A stretch of DNA of 64,000 nt from JALUZX01 sp964561605 (GTDB lineage: Bacteria > Planctomycetota > UBA1135 > JALUZX01). How positions within the stretch are numbered: position 1 is the stretch's first letter; each line of letters opens with the position of its first letter. The stretch spans positions 62,001 to 126,000 of the forward strand of contig CAZLQD010000005.1 in NCBI GenBank assembly GCA_964561605.1, in the 5' to 3' direction. The translations under genes were made by a program, and so were the position numbers. Under the pieces are notes generated by a model, which made no database searches, was not told the DNA's origin, and saw only the letters and a list, made by a program, of their open reading frames with translations. Below, one piece after another: positions 11,012-20,249 of the stretch.

Positions 11012-13066
11012 ATGACCGAAAAACGATTCCTTCTTCGTTACCAGGAACAGGACGGAACGGCCAAGACCGTGCCCCTGGAAGGCACGGAATGGACCCTGGG
11101 GAGAGCCCCGGAAAACCGGATTCAGCTCTCTGAGCCTACCGTATCGAGGCACCACGCCCTCCTCAGAAGGCAGGGCGACCAATTCTTTCTCCGGGAACTC
11201 CAGCCCAGGAACCCCATTCTAGACGAAAACCTCCGCCCTCTGTTCCCCGAGACCGAGGAAGAGGATCCTGCGGTGAAGGAAATGGAGCTCCCCCTGGGGA
11301 AGCCTTTCCTGCTGGGAACGACCTGGGTCTGGGTGGAACCCGAGGAACAGGAAACCCAGGAGAACACCACCGTCCAGGGTGAGCCCTTCCAGGTACCCAG
11401 CCTGAACGGCCTGAAAGACCTCCGGGAATGGGCCGAGACCCTTTCCACGCCGGCGGACAACGAATCCAGGGCGGACGGGGCCCTTCGCTGCCTGGCCCGG
11501 CTGATCCCCTACCAGAGGGGCCTGGTCGGAATCTTCGAGGAGGGAAACCGTTTACGCTCCCTCGCTTACCTCCAGCCTCAAGGCCGGGGGAATCCCACCA
11601 AGCCGAAAATGGTTGTGAGCGACACCGTGGCCATGAAGGTCCGGAATTCCCGGAAGCCCCTCCTCGTGACCAACACCTTGGAGGATTCCACCCTCCAGGA
11701 CCGGGAATCGGTGATCGCCCTGGGAATACGTTCCGTCATGGCCATTCCCCTGGCATGGGACGACGAAGTGAAGGGTCTCCTCTACCTGGACAGGGGGAAG
11801 CGGTCGAAAGCTTTCACCCAGAACGACCTGGACCTGGCCGTCCTGGGCGCCCAGATCCTCAGCTTCGCTCTGAAGATCCATGAGATGGAGAGCAGCGCCG
11901 TCCTCTGGGCGGCCCGGATGGAGAGGATCCCCGGACTCTCCCAGGGCGGTCCGGAAGTGCCCAAGGTGATCGATCCGGACCTGGAGGTCGTGGGAAGCTC
12001 CAAGGTCTTCCAGGACCACCTGCGGTTGCTCCGGGACGTGGCCGACCACGACGTCCCCCTCCTTGTGGTCGGCGAGGCCGGGTCGGGCAAGGAGACGGCG
12101 GCCCGCCTGATCCACAGCTGGTCCAGCAGGGCCGGCGGCCCCTTCGTTTCTCTCAAATGCGGGGCTCTGCAGGAGCACCTCCTGGAGATGGAACTCTTCG
12201 GGTATACGCCCCAGGCGGCCATCACCGGGATGAACCCCCAGGGCAAGAAGGGCAGGATCGAGCTCGCCCAGGGAGGGACTCTCTTTCTGGACGAAATCGG
12301 GGACTTGAGCCCCAGCGTCCAGGCCAAGCTCCTGGAAGTCCTGGAGAACCGGTCCCTCAAACCTTTGGGGTCGGAGGAATCCACACCCGTGGACGTCCGG
12401 ATCATCGCCGCCACGGGAAGGGACCTCCAGGCCATGGCCGCCATGGGGGAATTCCTTCCCGAGCTCTACGAAAGGATCTCGGCCTTCACCGTGCGGGTCC
12501 CCTCTCTCCGGGAACGGGGCGAAGACATCCTGGCCCTGGCCAAGGCTTTCCTCGCCCAGAAGGCCAAGAGCCTCTCCATCTCCCCGCCCAGGATCAGCCC
12601 GGCGGCGGCGACCCTTCTTACTTCCTACTCCTGGCCCGGAAACGTGCGGGAACTCAAGCACATCATGGGGCAGGCAATCATCCTGGGGGCGAGGAAACTG
12701 GTCACCCCCGAGGAACTTCCACCGGAACTGCGCAGGGCCTCCCCCACCGTTCCCATCGTGCGCCTTCCCCTCTCCACGGTGGAGCGGGTGCACATCCAGA
12801 AGGTCCTGGCCTTCTGCAAGGGGAACGTTCGGATGGCCGCCCGCGTGCTGGGCATCGCCACATCCACCCTCTACGAGAAGATCAAGCGTTACGGCCTGGA
12901 AGGCGAGGTGAACCGCCGCAGGCGCGTGCGCCGGGAGCTGGCCAAGAAAGGCGCCGACGACGCCATCGGGGAGCAGGAGGTCTTCGACGAGGACGAGTTG
13001 GAAGAGGGCGACGAAGAAGAGGACGAGGAACTCCCCCGCAGGGAAGGAAAATCCTCCGAGGCCTGA
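11012..13066 (+). CDS. FHA-GAF-AAA+ (sigma-54 activator-type)-Fis HTH regulator
   Basis: I prefer the second ATG (11012) because AGGGAG lies 6 nt before it and would abut the ATG at 11006. The 684 residues comprise an FHA domain (about 1-110; LGRAPENR and SRHH match the phosphothreonine-binding loops), a GAF domain (about 135-290), a sigma-54-activator-type AAA+ domain (about 325-575; Walker A GEAGSGKE, Walker B GGTLFLDEIGDL, WPGNVRELK), a Fis-type helix-turn-helix (about 588-632) and an acidic tail. The GAFTGA loop that contacts sigma-54 reads AAITGM here, and the usual FREDLYYRL is FLPELYERI. It may therefore regulate DNA without remodelling sigma-54 polymerase. FHA input implies control by Ser/Thr phosphorylation, but no kinase gene is nearby. 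A cysteine desulfurase gene follows 31 nt later. Confidence 0.9.
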   Translation: MTEKRFLLRYQEQDGTAKTVPLEGTEWTLGRAPENRIQLSEPTVSRHHALLRRQGDQFFLRELQPRNPILDENLRPLFPETEEEDPAVKEMELPLGKPFLLGTTWVWVEPEEQETQENTTVQGEPFQVPSLNGLKDLREWAETLSTPADNESRADGALRCLARLIPYQRGLVGIFEEGNRLRSLAYLQPQGRGNPTKPKMVVSDTVAMKVRNSRKPLLVTNTLEDSTLQDRESVIALGIRSVMAIPLAWDDEVKGLLYLDRGKRSKAFTQNDLDLAVLGAQILSFALKIHEMESSAVLWAARMERIPGLSQGGPEVPKVIDPDLEVVGSSKVFQDHLRLLRDVADHDVPLLVVGEAGSGKETAARLIHSWSSRAGGPFVSLKCGALQEHLLEMELFGYTPQAAITGMNPQGKKGRIELAQGGTLFLDEIGDLSPSVQAKLLEVLENRSLKPLGSEESTPVDVRIIAATGRDLQAMAAMGEFLPELYERISAFTVRVPSLRERGEDILALAKAFLAQKAKSLSISPPRISPAAATLLTSYSWPGNVRELKHIMGQAIILGARKLVTPEELPPELRRASPTVPIVRLPLSTVERVHIQKVLAFCKGNVRMAARVLGIATSTLYEKIKRYGLEGEVNRRRRVRRELAKKGADDAIGEQEVFDEDELEEGDEEEDEELPRREGKSSEA

Positions 13067-13097
13067 CGAGGAAAAGAGAAAAGAGGTCGAGGACCCC

Positions 13098-14276
13098 GTG
13101 CAAGAAGACGCCGGGAAGGGCAAGCCCTTCTGCTACCTGGACCACGCCGCAACCTCGCCCCTCAGGCCCGAAGCGGAGGAAGCGGTTCTCCGGGTTTTCC
13201 GGAAGGAGTGGGGCAACCCTTCCTCCCTCCACGCCCTGGGGGAAAGGGCCCGGCGGGTCCTGGATGAGGCCCGCTCCTTCCTGGAGGGAACCCTCGGGGC
13301 CGGGAGGGTGGTCTTCACCTCGGGGGCAACCGAGGCGAACAACCTGGCCGTGAGGGGGAGGATCCAGGGTAAGCGCCCCTGCCGGGTCCTGGCCCTCGCC
13401 ACGGAGCACTCTTCCATCCTGGAGACCCTCAAGGCCATGGAGAGGGAGGGACACCAGGTGACCCTCCTTCCCGTGGACGAGGAGGGCGGTCTCAGGGTGG
13501 AAGAATTGGAACGGGCCCTGACACCGGCGGTGCGGCTTGTCTGCATCCTGGGAGCCAACAACGAAACCGGAACCCTGCAACCCCTGGAAGCGATCCCCCC
13601 CCTGGTGCGGGAGAAATCTCCCCAGGCCTGGATCCACGTGGACTGGGTCCAGGGCTTCGGGAGGACGAGATTCGACCTCCAGGACCTGGACGTGGACTCG
13701 GCCGCAGTCTCGGGGCACAAGATCGGGGCTCCCCAGGGCATCGGCGCATTGGCTTTGAAGCGTAAGGACGGCATCAAGCCCATCCTCACAGGAGGAGGCC
13801 AGGAAGGGGGGGTCCGCTCGGGAACGGAGAACCTGGCCGGCGCAGCCGGCCTGGCCCGGGCCGCCGAGGCTGCCTTCGGAGGGGCCCGGGAGGAGTGGGA
13901 CCGCCTGGCCTCCCTGAAGGAGCGCCTCCTTTCCGGCCTGGAGGAGAAGGCCGGGGAAATCCGTCTCAACGGCCCGAGGAAGGGTGGGCTTCCACACATC
14001 CTGAACGTCTCCTTCCCCGGGGTCCCGGCCGAGGTGATCCTCCACCACCTCGAGGAAGAGAACATATACGTCGGCACAGGCGCGGCCTGTTCGGGGAGGC
14101 GCAAAGGGGGAAGCCACGTCCTGGCCGCCATGGGGACGCCCCCTTGGGCGGCCGAATCGGCCGTCCGGTTCTCCTTGGGCCACACCACGACGGAGGCCGA
14201 CATCGACAGGGTCCTGGAGGTCCTCCCCCCTCTCCTGGAGAGGCTCCGCCGGGTCGGCGGCAGGCGGAAGCCATGA
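13098..14276 (+). CDS. Cysteine desulfurase (NifS/IscS family)
   Basis: A PLP enzyme that removes sulfur from cysteine, giving alanine and a protein persulfide. The 392 residues contain YLDHAATSPL at the N-terminus, TSGATEANNLA, the PLP lysine Lys208 in SGHKIGAPQGIG, and the catalytic cysteine near Cys331 in GTGAACSGRRKGGSHV. It starts with GTG 31 nt after the regulator gene and overlaps thiI by ATGA. The pairing strongly suggests that it hands its sulfur to ThiI, for tRNA 4-thiouridine or the thiamine thiazole, as in the Bacillus NifZ-ThiI pair, and is not mainly a general Fe-S assembly enzyme. No iscU or sufBCD gene is present in the window. Confidence 0.93.
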   Translation: MQEDAGKGKPFCYLDHAATSPLRPEAEEAVLRVFRKEWGNPSSLHALGERARRVLDEARSFLEGTLGAGRVVFTSGATEANNLAVRGRIQGKRPCRVLALATEHSSILETLKAMEREGHQVTLLPVDEEGGLRVEELERALTPAVRLVCILGANNETGTLQPLEAIPPLVREKSPQAWIHVDWVQGFGRTRFDLQDLDVDSAAVSGHKIGAPQGIGALALKRKDGIKPILTGGGQEGGVRSGTENLAGAAGLARAAEAAFGGAREEWDRLASLKERLLSGLEEKAGEIRLNGPRKGGLPHILNVSFPGVPAEVILHHLEEENIYVGTGAACSGRRKGGSHVLAAMGTPPWAAESAVRFSLGHTTTEADIDRVLEVLPPLLERLRRVGGRRKP

Positions 14277-15454
14277 GACGATTCGTCCTGGTCCGCTACG
14301 GCGAGCTGGCCCTCAAGGGCGGGAACCGCTCCTTCTTCGAAAGGGCCCTGAAGGAAAACCTGAAACAAGCGGTTTCGGGCGTTCCCGGTGCCGGAGTAGA
14401 AAGGCTTCGGGGGAGATTCCTCGTAGGCCCCCTGGAGGAGACCGGGGCCGCCGCCCGGGCTCTCTCCCGTGTCTTCGGCGTCACCAGCGTGAGCCCCGTC
14501 CTCGCTCTTCCGCCGGGGTCCGGAATGGAAGACCTGGAGAAAGGGATCCTGGCCTCCCTGGAAGAGTGGCTTCGCGGCCGAAGGAAGGCCGAAAAGGTGA
14601 CATTCAAAGTGGAAACACGGAGGGCCGACAAGGCCTTTCCCTCCACCTCGGCGGAGATCTCAGCCCACCTGGGGGCCGTTCTCCTGAAGCGTTACCCCTT
14701 CCTGGAGGCCAGGATGAAAGGCCCGGAACTCACCGTGGAGGTGGATATCCGGAGTGAGGGGATCTACATATCCACAGGAAGAATCGCCGGCCCCGGAGGG
14801 CTTCCCGTGGGGACCCAGGCACCTGGGGTCCTCCTTCTCTCGGGGGGGATCGATTCGCCCGTGGCCGGTTGGCTGGCCATGAAAAGAGGCATGCCCCTCT
14901 CGGCCGCCCACTTCGACTCCTTCCCCTACACGAGCCGGGACAGCCTGAAGAAGGTGAGGGACCTCGCCTCGGTCCTCGCCTCATGGGGAAAGGACTTCCG
15001 CCTCTTCGTCTTTCCCTTCACCAAGATCCAGGAGGCCGTGAAGGACTCATGCTCCCCCCGCTACCACACCGTCCTCTTCCGGAGGATGATGCACAGGATC
15101 TCGAGGGAGTTGGCCCGCCGGGTGGGCGCCCTGGCCCTGGTGACGGGAGAGAGCCTTGGCCAGGTGGCCAGCCAGACCTTGGAGAACCTGGCCGTCATCG
15201 ACCAGGCCGTGGATCTTCCCGTGATCCGTCCCCTGGTGACCTTCGACAAGCAGGAGACCGTGGAGCTGGCCCGGAAGATCGGGACCTTCGAAATCTCGGC
15301 CCGCCCCTTTCCCGATTGTTGCACCGTCTTCACTCCCAGCCGGCCCGTCATCAAAGGCAGAATCGAAGCCGCCCTGGAAGAAGAAGCCAAGTACCCCTGG
15401 AAAGAACTCCTGGAAGAGTGCCTGGAAGGAGCCAAGGAAGAAACCCCGTTATAA
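14273..15454 (+). CDS. thiI: tRNA 4-thiouridine synthase ThiI (no rhodanese domain)
   Basis: The true start is the ATG at 14273 (MRRFVLVRYGELALKGGNRS), overlapping the desulfurase stop; the reading frame extends further upstream but only as a shadow of that gene. The 393 residues hold an N-terminal ferredoxin-like and THUMP region (to about 165) and an ATP-pyrophosphatase domain with PP-loop LLLSGGIDSPVAGW near residue 190. There is no C-terminal rhodanese domain as in E. coli, so sulfur is probably received as in the short Bacillus form. A pair of cysteines (PDCCTVF) lies in the last third. The stop codon TAA is supplied by the first copy of a short dispersed repeat. Confidence 0.95.
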   Translation: MRRFVLVRYGELALKGGNRSFFERALKENLKQAVSGVPGAGVERLRGRFLVGPLEETGAAARALSRVFGVTSVSPVLALPPGSGMEDLEKGILASLEEWLRGRRKAEKVTFKVETRRADKAFPSTSAEISAHLGAVLLKRYPFLEARMKGPELTVEVDIRSEGIYISTGRIAGPGGLPVGTQAPGVLLLSGGIDSPVAGWLAMKRGMPLSAAHFDSFPYTSRDSLKKVRDLASVLASWGKDFRLFVFPFTKIQEAVKDSCSPRYHTVLFRRMMHRISRELARRVGALALVTGESLGQVASQTLENLAVIDQAVDLPVIRPLVTFDKQETVELARKIGTFEISARPFPDCCTVFTPSRPVIKGRIEAALEEEAKYPWKELLEECLEGAKEETPL

Positions 15455-15472
15455 AACTCCTCCCGGCAAAAA
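15447..15472. repeat. Dispersed short repeat, copy 1
   Basis: This copy begins CGTTATAAAACTCCTCCCGG and continues with GCAAAAAA. Its TTATAA supplies the last codon and stop of thiI. It lies 39 nt before copy 2 and is related to copy 3 at 46465. The 3' part (GAAATGA in the other copies) has diverged. Confidence 0.7.
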
Positions 15473-15484
15473 ACGGCAGCATCT

Positions 15485-15515
15485 TCGTTATAAAACTACT
15501 CCCGGCAGGAAATGA
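15485..15515. repeat. Dispersed short repeat, copy 2
   Basis: This 31-nt copy differs from copy 3 (46465-46495) at only two positions. Read on the minus strand it provides the codons CREStop that end the leftward TPR-like gene. Read on the plus strand it contains TTATAA, which ends genes at copies 1 and 3. Its A/T-rich 5' half stands out from the G+C-rich surroundings. Confidence 0.75.
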
Positions 15516-16248
15516 GGAGGCGGGCGGTCTCCTGGTCCCAGGGCCGGACGGCCAGGGCTTTGCCCAGGAACCGGGCTGCTTCCTCCCGGCGTCCCTCGGA
15601 TCGGGCAACGAGCCCCAAGTTGAAGAGGGCGAAGAAGTTCCGCGGATCGAGGGAAAGGACCTTGCCGTACTGGAGCCGAGTGAAGGGGAAAGAACGCCTT
15701 CCTCCCCGGCTCTCCTCCTGGTGGATCAGGAAGGCCCTCCACAGGTGGAGCCGGACCCTCTCCCGGAGCCCCAACCCCTCTTCCCCGACCTTGTCGAGCC
15801 ACAAGGAGGCGAAATCGTAGCGCTCCATGTCCCAGGCGGCACGGACCGCCTCCAGGCAGGAGGCGAAGCCTTCGCCGGACCGGAAGGCCGCCCGGACGGC
15901 CGCGGCATAACGCATCTTCAGGGAGAGGTAGTCCAGCTTCCCAGGCATCGAATCCCCGCCGGGCACCCTTGGGCCGGACCTCTCCCGGGAGGGAACTTCC
16001 TCTCGAACGGCCAGGCAACACCGTTTCTCCTCGGGGTCCCAGGAGGCCAGCTCCAGGCCGAATTGCCTGGCGAACCGGCGCAGGACGGGAAAGAGCTGGA
16101 AGCCCTCCCGGCAGAATCGAATCACCAACTCCCCGCCAGAGAGGTCCGCCTCCACCGACTCCACATCCCGCCAGGGAAGAAAACCCTGCCGGGAGAGCTC
16201 CTCCAGGAGAAGCGCTCGGAGCCGCAGGAGTTCGGTATGGAGCTTCAT
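15496..16248 (-). CDS. TPR-like protein of unknown function
   Basis: This 250-residue protein starts at the ATG at 16248 (MKLHTELLRLRALL), preceded by AGAGG. The frame extends to 16545 but would run into the region upstream of mutS without a better start. The N-terminal ~90 residues form a compact alpha/beta region with no named domain. The C-terminal half is helical, with a clear TPR-like pair around YGKVLSLDPRNFFALFNLGL and REEAARFLGKALAV. There is no signal peptide, so it is cytoplasmic. It is divergent from mutS, convergent with thiI, and ends inside a short dispersed repeat. No function is proposed. Confidence 0.65.
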   Translation of the reverse strand: MKLHTELLRLRALLLEELSRQGFLPWRDVESVEADLSGGELVIRFCREGFQLFPVLRRFARQFGLELASWDPEEKRCCLAVREEVPSRERSGPRVPGGDSMPGKLDYLSLKMRYAAAVRAAFRSGEGFASCLEAVRAAWDMERYDFASLWLDKVGEEGLGLRERVRLHLWRAFLIHQEESRGGRRSFPFTRLQYGKVLSLDPRNFFALFNLGLVARSEGRREEAARFLGKALAVRPWDQETARLLISCRE

Positions 16249-16480
16249 GGAACCTCTGTCCGCACCCTTCCGGGCCCCCAAGCCTCTGGAGGCCCGAGAA
16301 GAACCCAGGAAATCGTCGCGTTTCGGACATTTGTAATAAGTTTCCTGCCATGGGTTGGTTACCGGTTGGGCCAGGTTTCTCTGGGAAAAGAGGGCTCCCA
16401 GGCGGGCATGGAAGAAAGGGACCGGGCCGCGTAGACTCGCCGGACCAACCGGACCCTCCCCTCTCCAAGGCGAAGAAGCC

Positions 16481-19195
16481 GTGAAGAAAGGCAAGGAAAA
16501 GACCCCCGACCTCACGCCGGTCATGGCCCAATACATGGAGGCCAAGGCCCAGAATCCAGAGGCGATCCTCTTCTTCCGGATGGGCGACTTCTACGAGATG
16601 TTCTATGAAGACGCCAAGCTCACCGCCCGCGTCCTTGGGATCGCCCTCACAAGCCGGAACAAGGGGGAGGGAGCCGTGCCCATGGCGGGGGTCCCCGTGC
16701 GGAGCGCCCATACCTACATCTTCCGCCTCCTCAAGGAGGGCTACCGGGTGGCCGTGTGCGAACAAGTTCAGGATCCCCGGGAGGCCAAGGGCCTGGTGGA
16801 ACGAAAGGTGGTCCGGATCATCACCCCCGGCACCCTGACCGAGGAAGAGGCTCTGGACAGCAAGGCCCCGAACTACGTGGCCGCCCTGGCCCCGGGCAGG
16901 GAAAGGGTTGGCCTGGCCTGGCTGGACCTTTCGACAGGGCGCTTCCTGGTCCACGAGGTCCCCAGGAAGGCCCTGGCCGACGAACTCTCCCGGATCGAGC
17001 CGGCGGAGGTCCTCTTCCCGGAAGCCCCTCCCGGCGAAGAAGGCGGAGAAGAAGGCCGGGCCCTGGAGACCCTCCTGGGCAACCTGGAGGCGGCCCGAAC
17101 CCCCTGGCGGGCCTGGGCCTTCACCCCGGAATCAGGCTTCCAGACCCTGACCTCCTTCTTCAAAGTGGCCGGCCTGGGGGGATTCGGCCTGGAAGAGAAC
17201 CCCTTGGCGGTGGGTGCGGCAGGAGCCCTGGTGGACTACCTCCAGGAGACCCAGAAGACCGCCCTTCCCCACATCACCCGGGTGGAGCCCTTCCTGGAAG
17301 CAGGAATCATGCGCATGGACCGGGCCACCCGGGCCAGCCTGGAACTGACCCGCACCATGCGGGAAGGCTCCACCAAGGGATCCCTCCTCTCCGTGGTGGA
17401 CCAGACCTTGACCCCCATGGGGGGCCGCCTCCTCCGGGAGTGGATCCTCTCTCCCTTGACCGACCCGGCCCGGATCCTGGAACGCCAGGAAGGGGTGGCC
17501 TTCTTCGTGGAACGGGGCAGGGAAAGGCGGGAGCTCCGGGAACTCTTCAAAGGCATGGCCGACCTGGAGCGGATCGGCGCCAAGGTCTCCACGGGCCGGG
17601 CCAACGCCAGGGACCTGGTCTCCCTGGCGGGGGCCCTGAAGAGGCTCCCCCCCCTCAAAGAGGCCCTGGGCACTCCCTACGCCGACATCCTGGCCCGAAC
17701 CCTCGAAGAGATGGACACCCTGGAAGACCTGGTGGACCGCATCACCAACTGCCTGGTGGACGATCCGCCCCTCCAGCTCAAGGAGGGCGGCCTCATCCGG
17801 GAGGGATTCGACGCAGAGCTGGACGAGCTCCGGGCCATCGGAAGGGAAGGCAAGGACTGGATGGCCCGCTTCCAGGCCGAGGAGATCGAACGGACGGGTA
17901 TCCAGAACCTCCGGGTGGGCTTCAACAAGGTCTTCGGATACTACATCGAGGTGAGCCGCTCCAACGCCGGCGCGGTCCCGGCCTCCTACATCCGCAAACA
18001 GACCCTCAAGAACGCCGAGCGCTACATCACGCCGGAACTCAAGGAATACGAGACCCGCGTCCTGAAGAGCGAGGAGATGGCGCGGGAGATGGAATACAAC
18101 ATGTTCCTGGCCCTGCGGGAGGAGGTGGCCCGGGCCGTTCCCAGGCTCCTGGCCACCGCCCGGGCCGTGGCGCTCCTGGACGTCCTCTCCTCCTTCGCCG
18201 AGCTGGCCCGCACCAGGGGATATACCAGGCCCCGGGTGGACGCATCCCGGGTCCTGACCATCCGGGGGGGGAGACACCCAGTCCTGGAGACCACCCTTCC
18301 CGGCGACGCCTTCGTGCCCAACGATACCGACCTGGCCCCGCCGGCCCGCCGGATCTCCCTCATCACCGGGCCCAACATGGCGGGAAAGTCCACCTATATC
18401 CGGCAGGTGGCCCTGATCGTCCTCCTGGCCCAGACGGGGTCCTTCGTGCCGGCCGAGGAGGCCCACATCGGCGTGGTGGACCGGATCTTCACCCGCGTGG
18501 GAGCCTCAGACGACATCGCCGCCGGCAACTCCACCTTCATGGTGGAGATGCTGGAGACGGCCAACATCCTGAACAACGCCACCGAATCCTCCCTGGTGAT
18601 CCTGGACGAGGTCGGCCGGGGAACCTCCACCCACGACGGCCTCGCCCTGGCCTGGGCCATCTGCGAAGACCTGCACGACCGGATCGGCTGCCGAGCCCTC
18701 TTCGCCACCCACTTCCACCAACTGACGGGCCTGGCCGAGAATCTCCCGGGCCTCGGAAACCACCACGTGGCGGTCCGGGAATGGGGGGACCAGGTGGTAT
18801 TCCTCCACCGGATCCTGGAAGGGGGGACGGACAAGTCCTACGGAATCCACGTGGCCAGGCTCGCCGGCGTCCCGGACAGGGTGATCCGAAGAGCCCGGGA
18901 GATCCTGGAGGACCTGGAGGTCGGGGCCGAACGGGTCCGGAAAGCCGTGGAGACACCCCGGGAAGGCCCGAGGCAGGCCCTCCTCTTCGACCTTCCCCCG
19001 GACCCGGTGGTGGAGAAGCTCAAGAAGCTCGACCTGGAGCGGATGAGCCCCCTGGACGCCCTCCTTGCTTTGAAGGAACTCCAGGAGGAGGCGGGGGGCC
19101 GCAGGAAGGTCCGAGGCGGGCGCAGGGGAGGGAACCGGGGCCGGAAAGAAAGGCCGGGAGAAGGAGAAAGGGGCCGGACCCTCTTCGAGTCCTGA
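16481..19195 (+). CDS. mutS: DNA mismatch repair protein MutS
   Basis: MutS binds mismatches as a dimer and uses ATP to recruit MutL. The 904 residues carry the mismatch-reading F37-Y-E39 motif within FFRMGDFYEMFYEDA, the connector and clamp regions, Walker A GPNMAGKST near residue 630, and Walker B with the signature LVILDEVGRGTSTHDG. The C-terminal helix-turn-helix region ends with the typical LERMSPLDALLALKEL. I chose the GTG at 16481 (VKKGKEKTPDLTPVMAQY), since family members begin about here; the 42 residues upstream in the same frame look non-coding. No mutL is adjacent. It is convergent with the DUF481 gene, with a 28-nt gap and no obvious terminator. Confidence 0.97.
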   Translation: MKKGKEKTPDLTPVMAQYMEAKAQNPEAILFFRMGDFYEMFYEDAKLTARVLGIALTSRNKGEGAVPMAGVPVRSAHTYIFRLLKEGYRVAVCEQVQDPREAKGLVERKVVRIITPGTLTEEEALDSKAPNYVAALAPGRERVGLAWLDLSTGRFLVHEVPRKALADELSRIEPAEVLFPEAPPGEEGGEEGRALETLLGNLEAARTPWRAWAFTPESGFQTLTSFFKVAGLGGFGLEENPLAVGAAGALVDYLQETQKTALPHITRVEPFLEAGIMRMDRATRASLELTRTMREGSTKGSLLSVVDQTLTPMGGRLLREWILSPLTDPARILERQEGVAFFVERGRERRELRELFKGMADLERIGAKVSTGRANARDLVSLAGALKRLPPLKEALGTPYADILARTLEEMDTLEDLVDRITNCLVDDPPLQLKEGGLIREGFDAELDELRAIGREGKDWMARFQAEEIERTGIQNLRVGFNKVFGYYIEVSRSNAGAVPASYIRKQTLKNAERYITPELKEYETRVLKSEEMAREMEYNMFLALREEVARAVPRLLATARAVALLDVLSSFAELARTRGYTRPRVDASRVLTIRGGRHPVLETTLPGDAFVPNDTDLAPPARRISLITGPNMAGKSTYIRQVALIVLLAQTGSFVPAEEAHIGVVDRIFTRVGASDDIAAGNSTFMVEMLETANILNNATESSLVILDEVGRGTSTHDGLALAWAICEDLHDRIGCRALFATHFHQLTGLAENLPGLGNHHVAVREWGDQVVFLHRILEGGTDKSYGIHVARLAGVPDRVIRRAREILEDLEVGAERVRKAVETPREGPRQALLFDLPPDPVVEKLKKLDLERMSPLDALLALKELQEEAGGRRKVRGGRRGGNRGRKERPGEGERGRTLFES

Positions 19196-19223
19196 CCCCT
19201 TTCCGCCCGGCCCGGCAGCCTCC

Positions 19224-20249
19224 TCAGAAGCTCCAGCCGATGCTCAAGATGTAGGTGGTGTCCGAACGGCGCTGCCCCTGGGCGGGGGTGCTGTCCCAAT
19301 CCCAGAGCAACTGGAACTGGAGAAACATGCTCTTGGTGAGAGAGGCGGTCATCCTCCCGTCGTAGTGGATCAGCATGTCGCTGAATTTCTCCGTGCTGGG
19401 ATACCACTCGACGAGGTGGTTGTAGCCCAGGTCGGCCGTAAGCTTCCAGGCCAGGTTGGAGGCGGCCCTGAGGGTCACGTGGTCCTGGGAACTCTCGTTC
19501 CGGAATTTCTCATAGAAGTAACCCAGGCCGAGCTCACCGTTGAGGCTGAAATCCGGTTCCTCGTAGAACTGGTAACCGGCGCCGGCGCCGACGGTGTAAC
19601 GCAGGTCCAGGTCGGAAGCCTTGCTGTTCTCCGCCTTGGTGTTGGCGTTCAGGTACCACCTCTTCGCCACGAAGTAGTCGTACTTGAGCCCCACGTAGGT
19701 GCGCCTCTCGGTAATGTCCTTCTTCTTGGTGGTCTGGTTCTTCTGCTCCGTGTAGAGCCAGCCCGCACCGAAGGTGAACCGGTCGATGGAACTCCTGCGG
19801 ACGGCGTCCATCGTCGCCGAGACCGAGGTGTTGTTGGAGTTCCCGGCCGTCTTGGTGGCACCCAGGTTGACGTTCCCCGTCCACTTGACGGGAGGCTTGG
19901 GGGGAGGATTGATCCCCGTGACCAGGTTCATGGGCACCGAGGGAAGCCCGAGGGTCCCGCCCTCGAGCTTGAGGTTCCCTTCCGCTCCGGGAGCGACCTT
20001 ACGCTTGAGCCTGGTGCCGTCCTGGAGGACGAGCTCGATGGGAGATGCCGAGTCCAGGCCCTTCACCTTGGTCCATTCCAGGGTCACCTTGCCGGCGGCG
20101 TCGGTCTGGACCACGAGCTTGCCGCCCTTGAGGTTCAGGATCTTGCCGGTGATCCGGTCGCCATTCTTCAGGAGCACCGTATCGGCCTTCTGGGCGGACG
20201 AGACGGCGCAAAGGCAGGCCAACGTCAGGGATAGAAACAGGGGGCGCAT
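19224..20249 (-). CDS. DUF481-type outer-membrane beta-barrel protein
   Basis: The 341 residues start with a signal peptide (MRPLFLSLTLACLCAVSSAQ), followed by a small SH3/LSm-like segment (DTVLLKNGDRITGKIL) and, from about 125, alternating amphipathic strands such as WTGNVNLGATKTAGNSNNTS and DFSLNGELGLGYFYEKF. It ends in GWSF, with the terminal aromatic residue expected for Bam-inserted barrels. These features are characteristic of the DUF481 family (for example E. coli YdiY), whose function is unknown; a salt- or stress-related role is often guessed. It is transcribed alone, towards mutS. Confidence 0.88.
   Translation of the reverse strand: MRPLFLSLTLACLCAVSSAQKADTVLLKNGDRITGKILNLKGGKLVVQTDAAGKVTLEWTKVKGLDSASPIELVLQDGTRLKRKVAPGAEGNLKLEGGTLGLPSVPMNLVTGINPPPKPPVKWTGNVNLGATKTAGNSNNTSVSATMDAVRRSSIDRFTFGAGWLYTEQKNQTTKKKDITERRTYVGLKYDYFVAKRWYLNANTKAENSKASDLDLRYTVGAGAGYQFYEEPDFSLNGELGLGYFYEKFRNESSQDHVTLRAASNLAWKLTADLGYNHLVEWYPSTEKFSDMLIHYDGRMTASLTKSMFLQFQLLWDWDSTPAQGQRRSDTTYILSIGWSF

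Noticed and set aside
16249..16480. Promoters between the TPR-like gene and mutS
   Set aside because: An A/T patch near 16330-16345 is visible, but no -35/-10 pair with acceptable spacing could be chosen on either strand.
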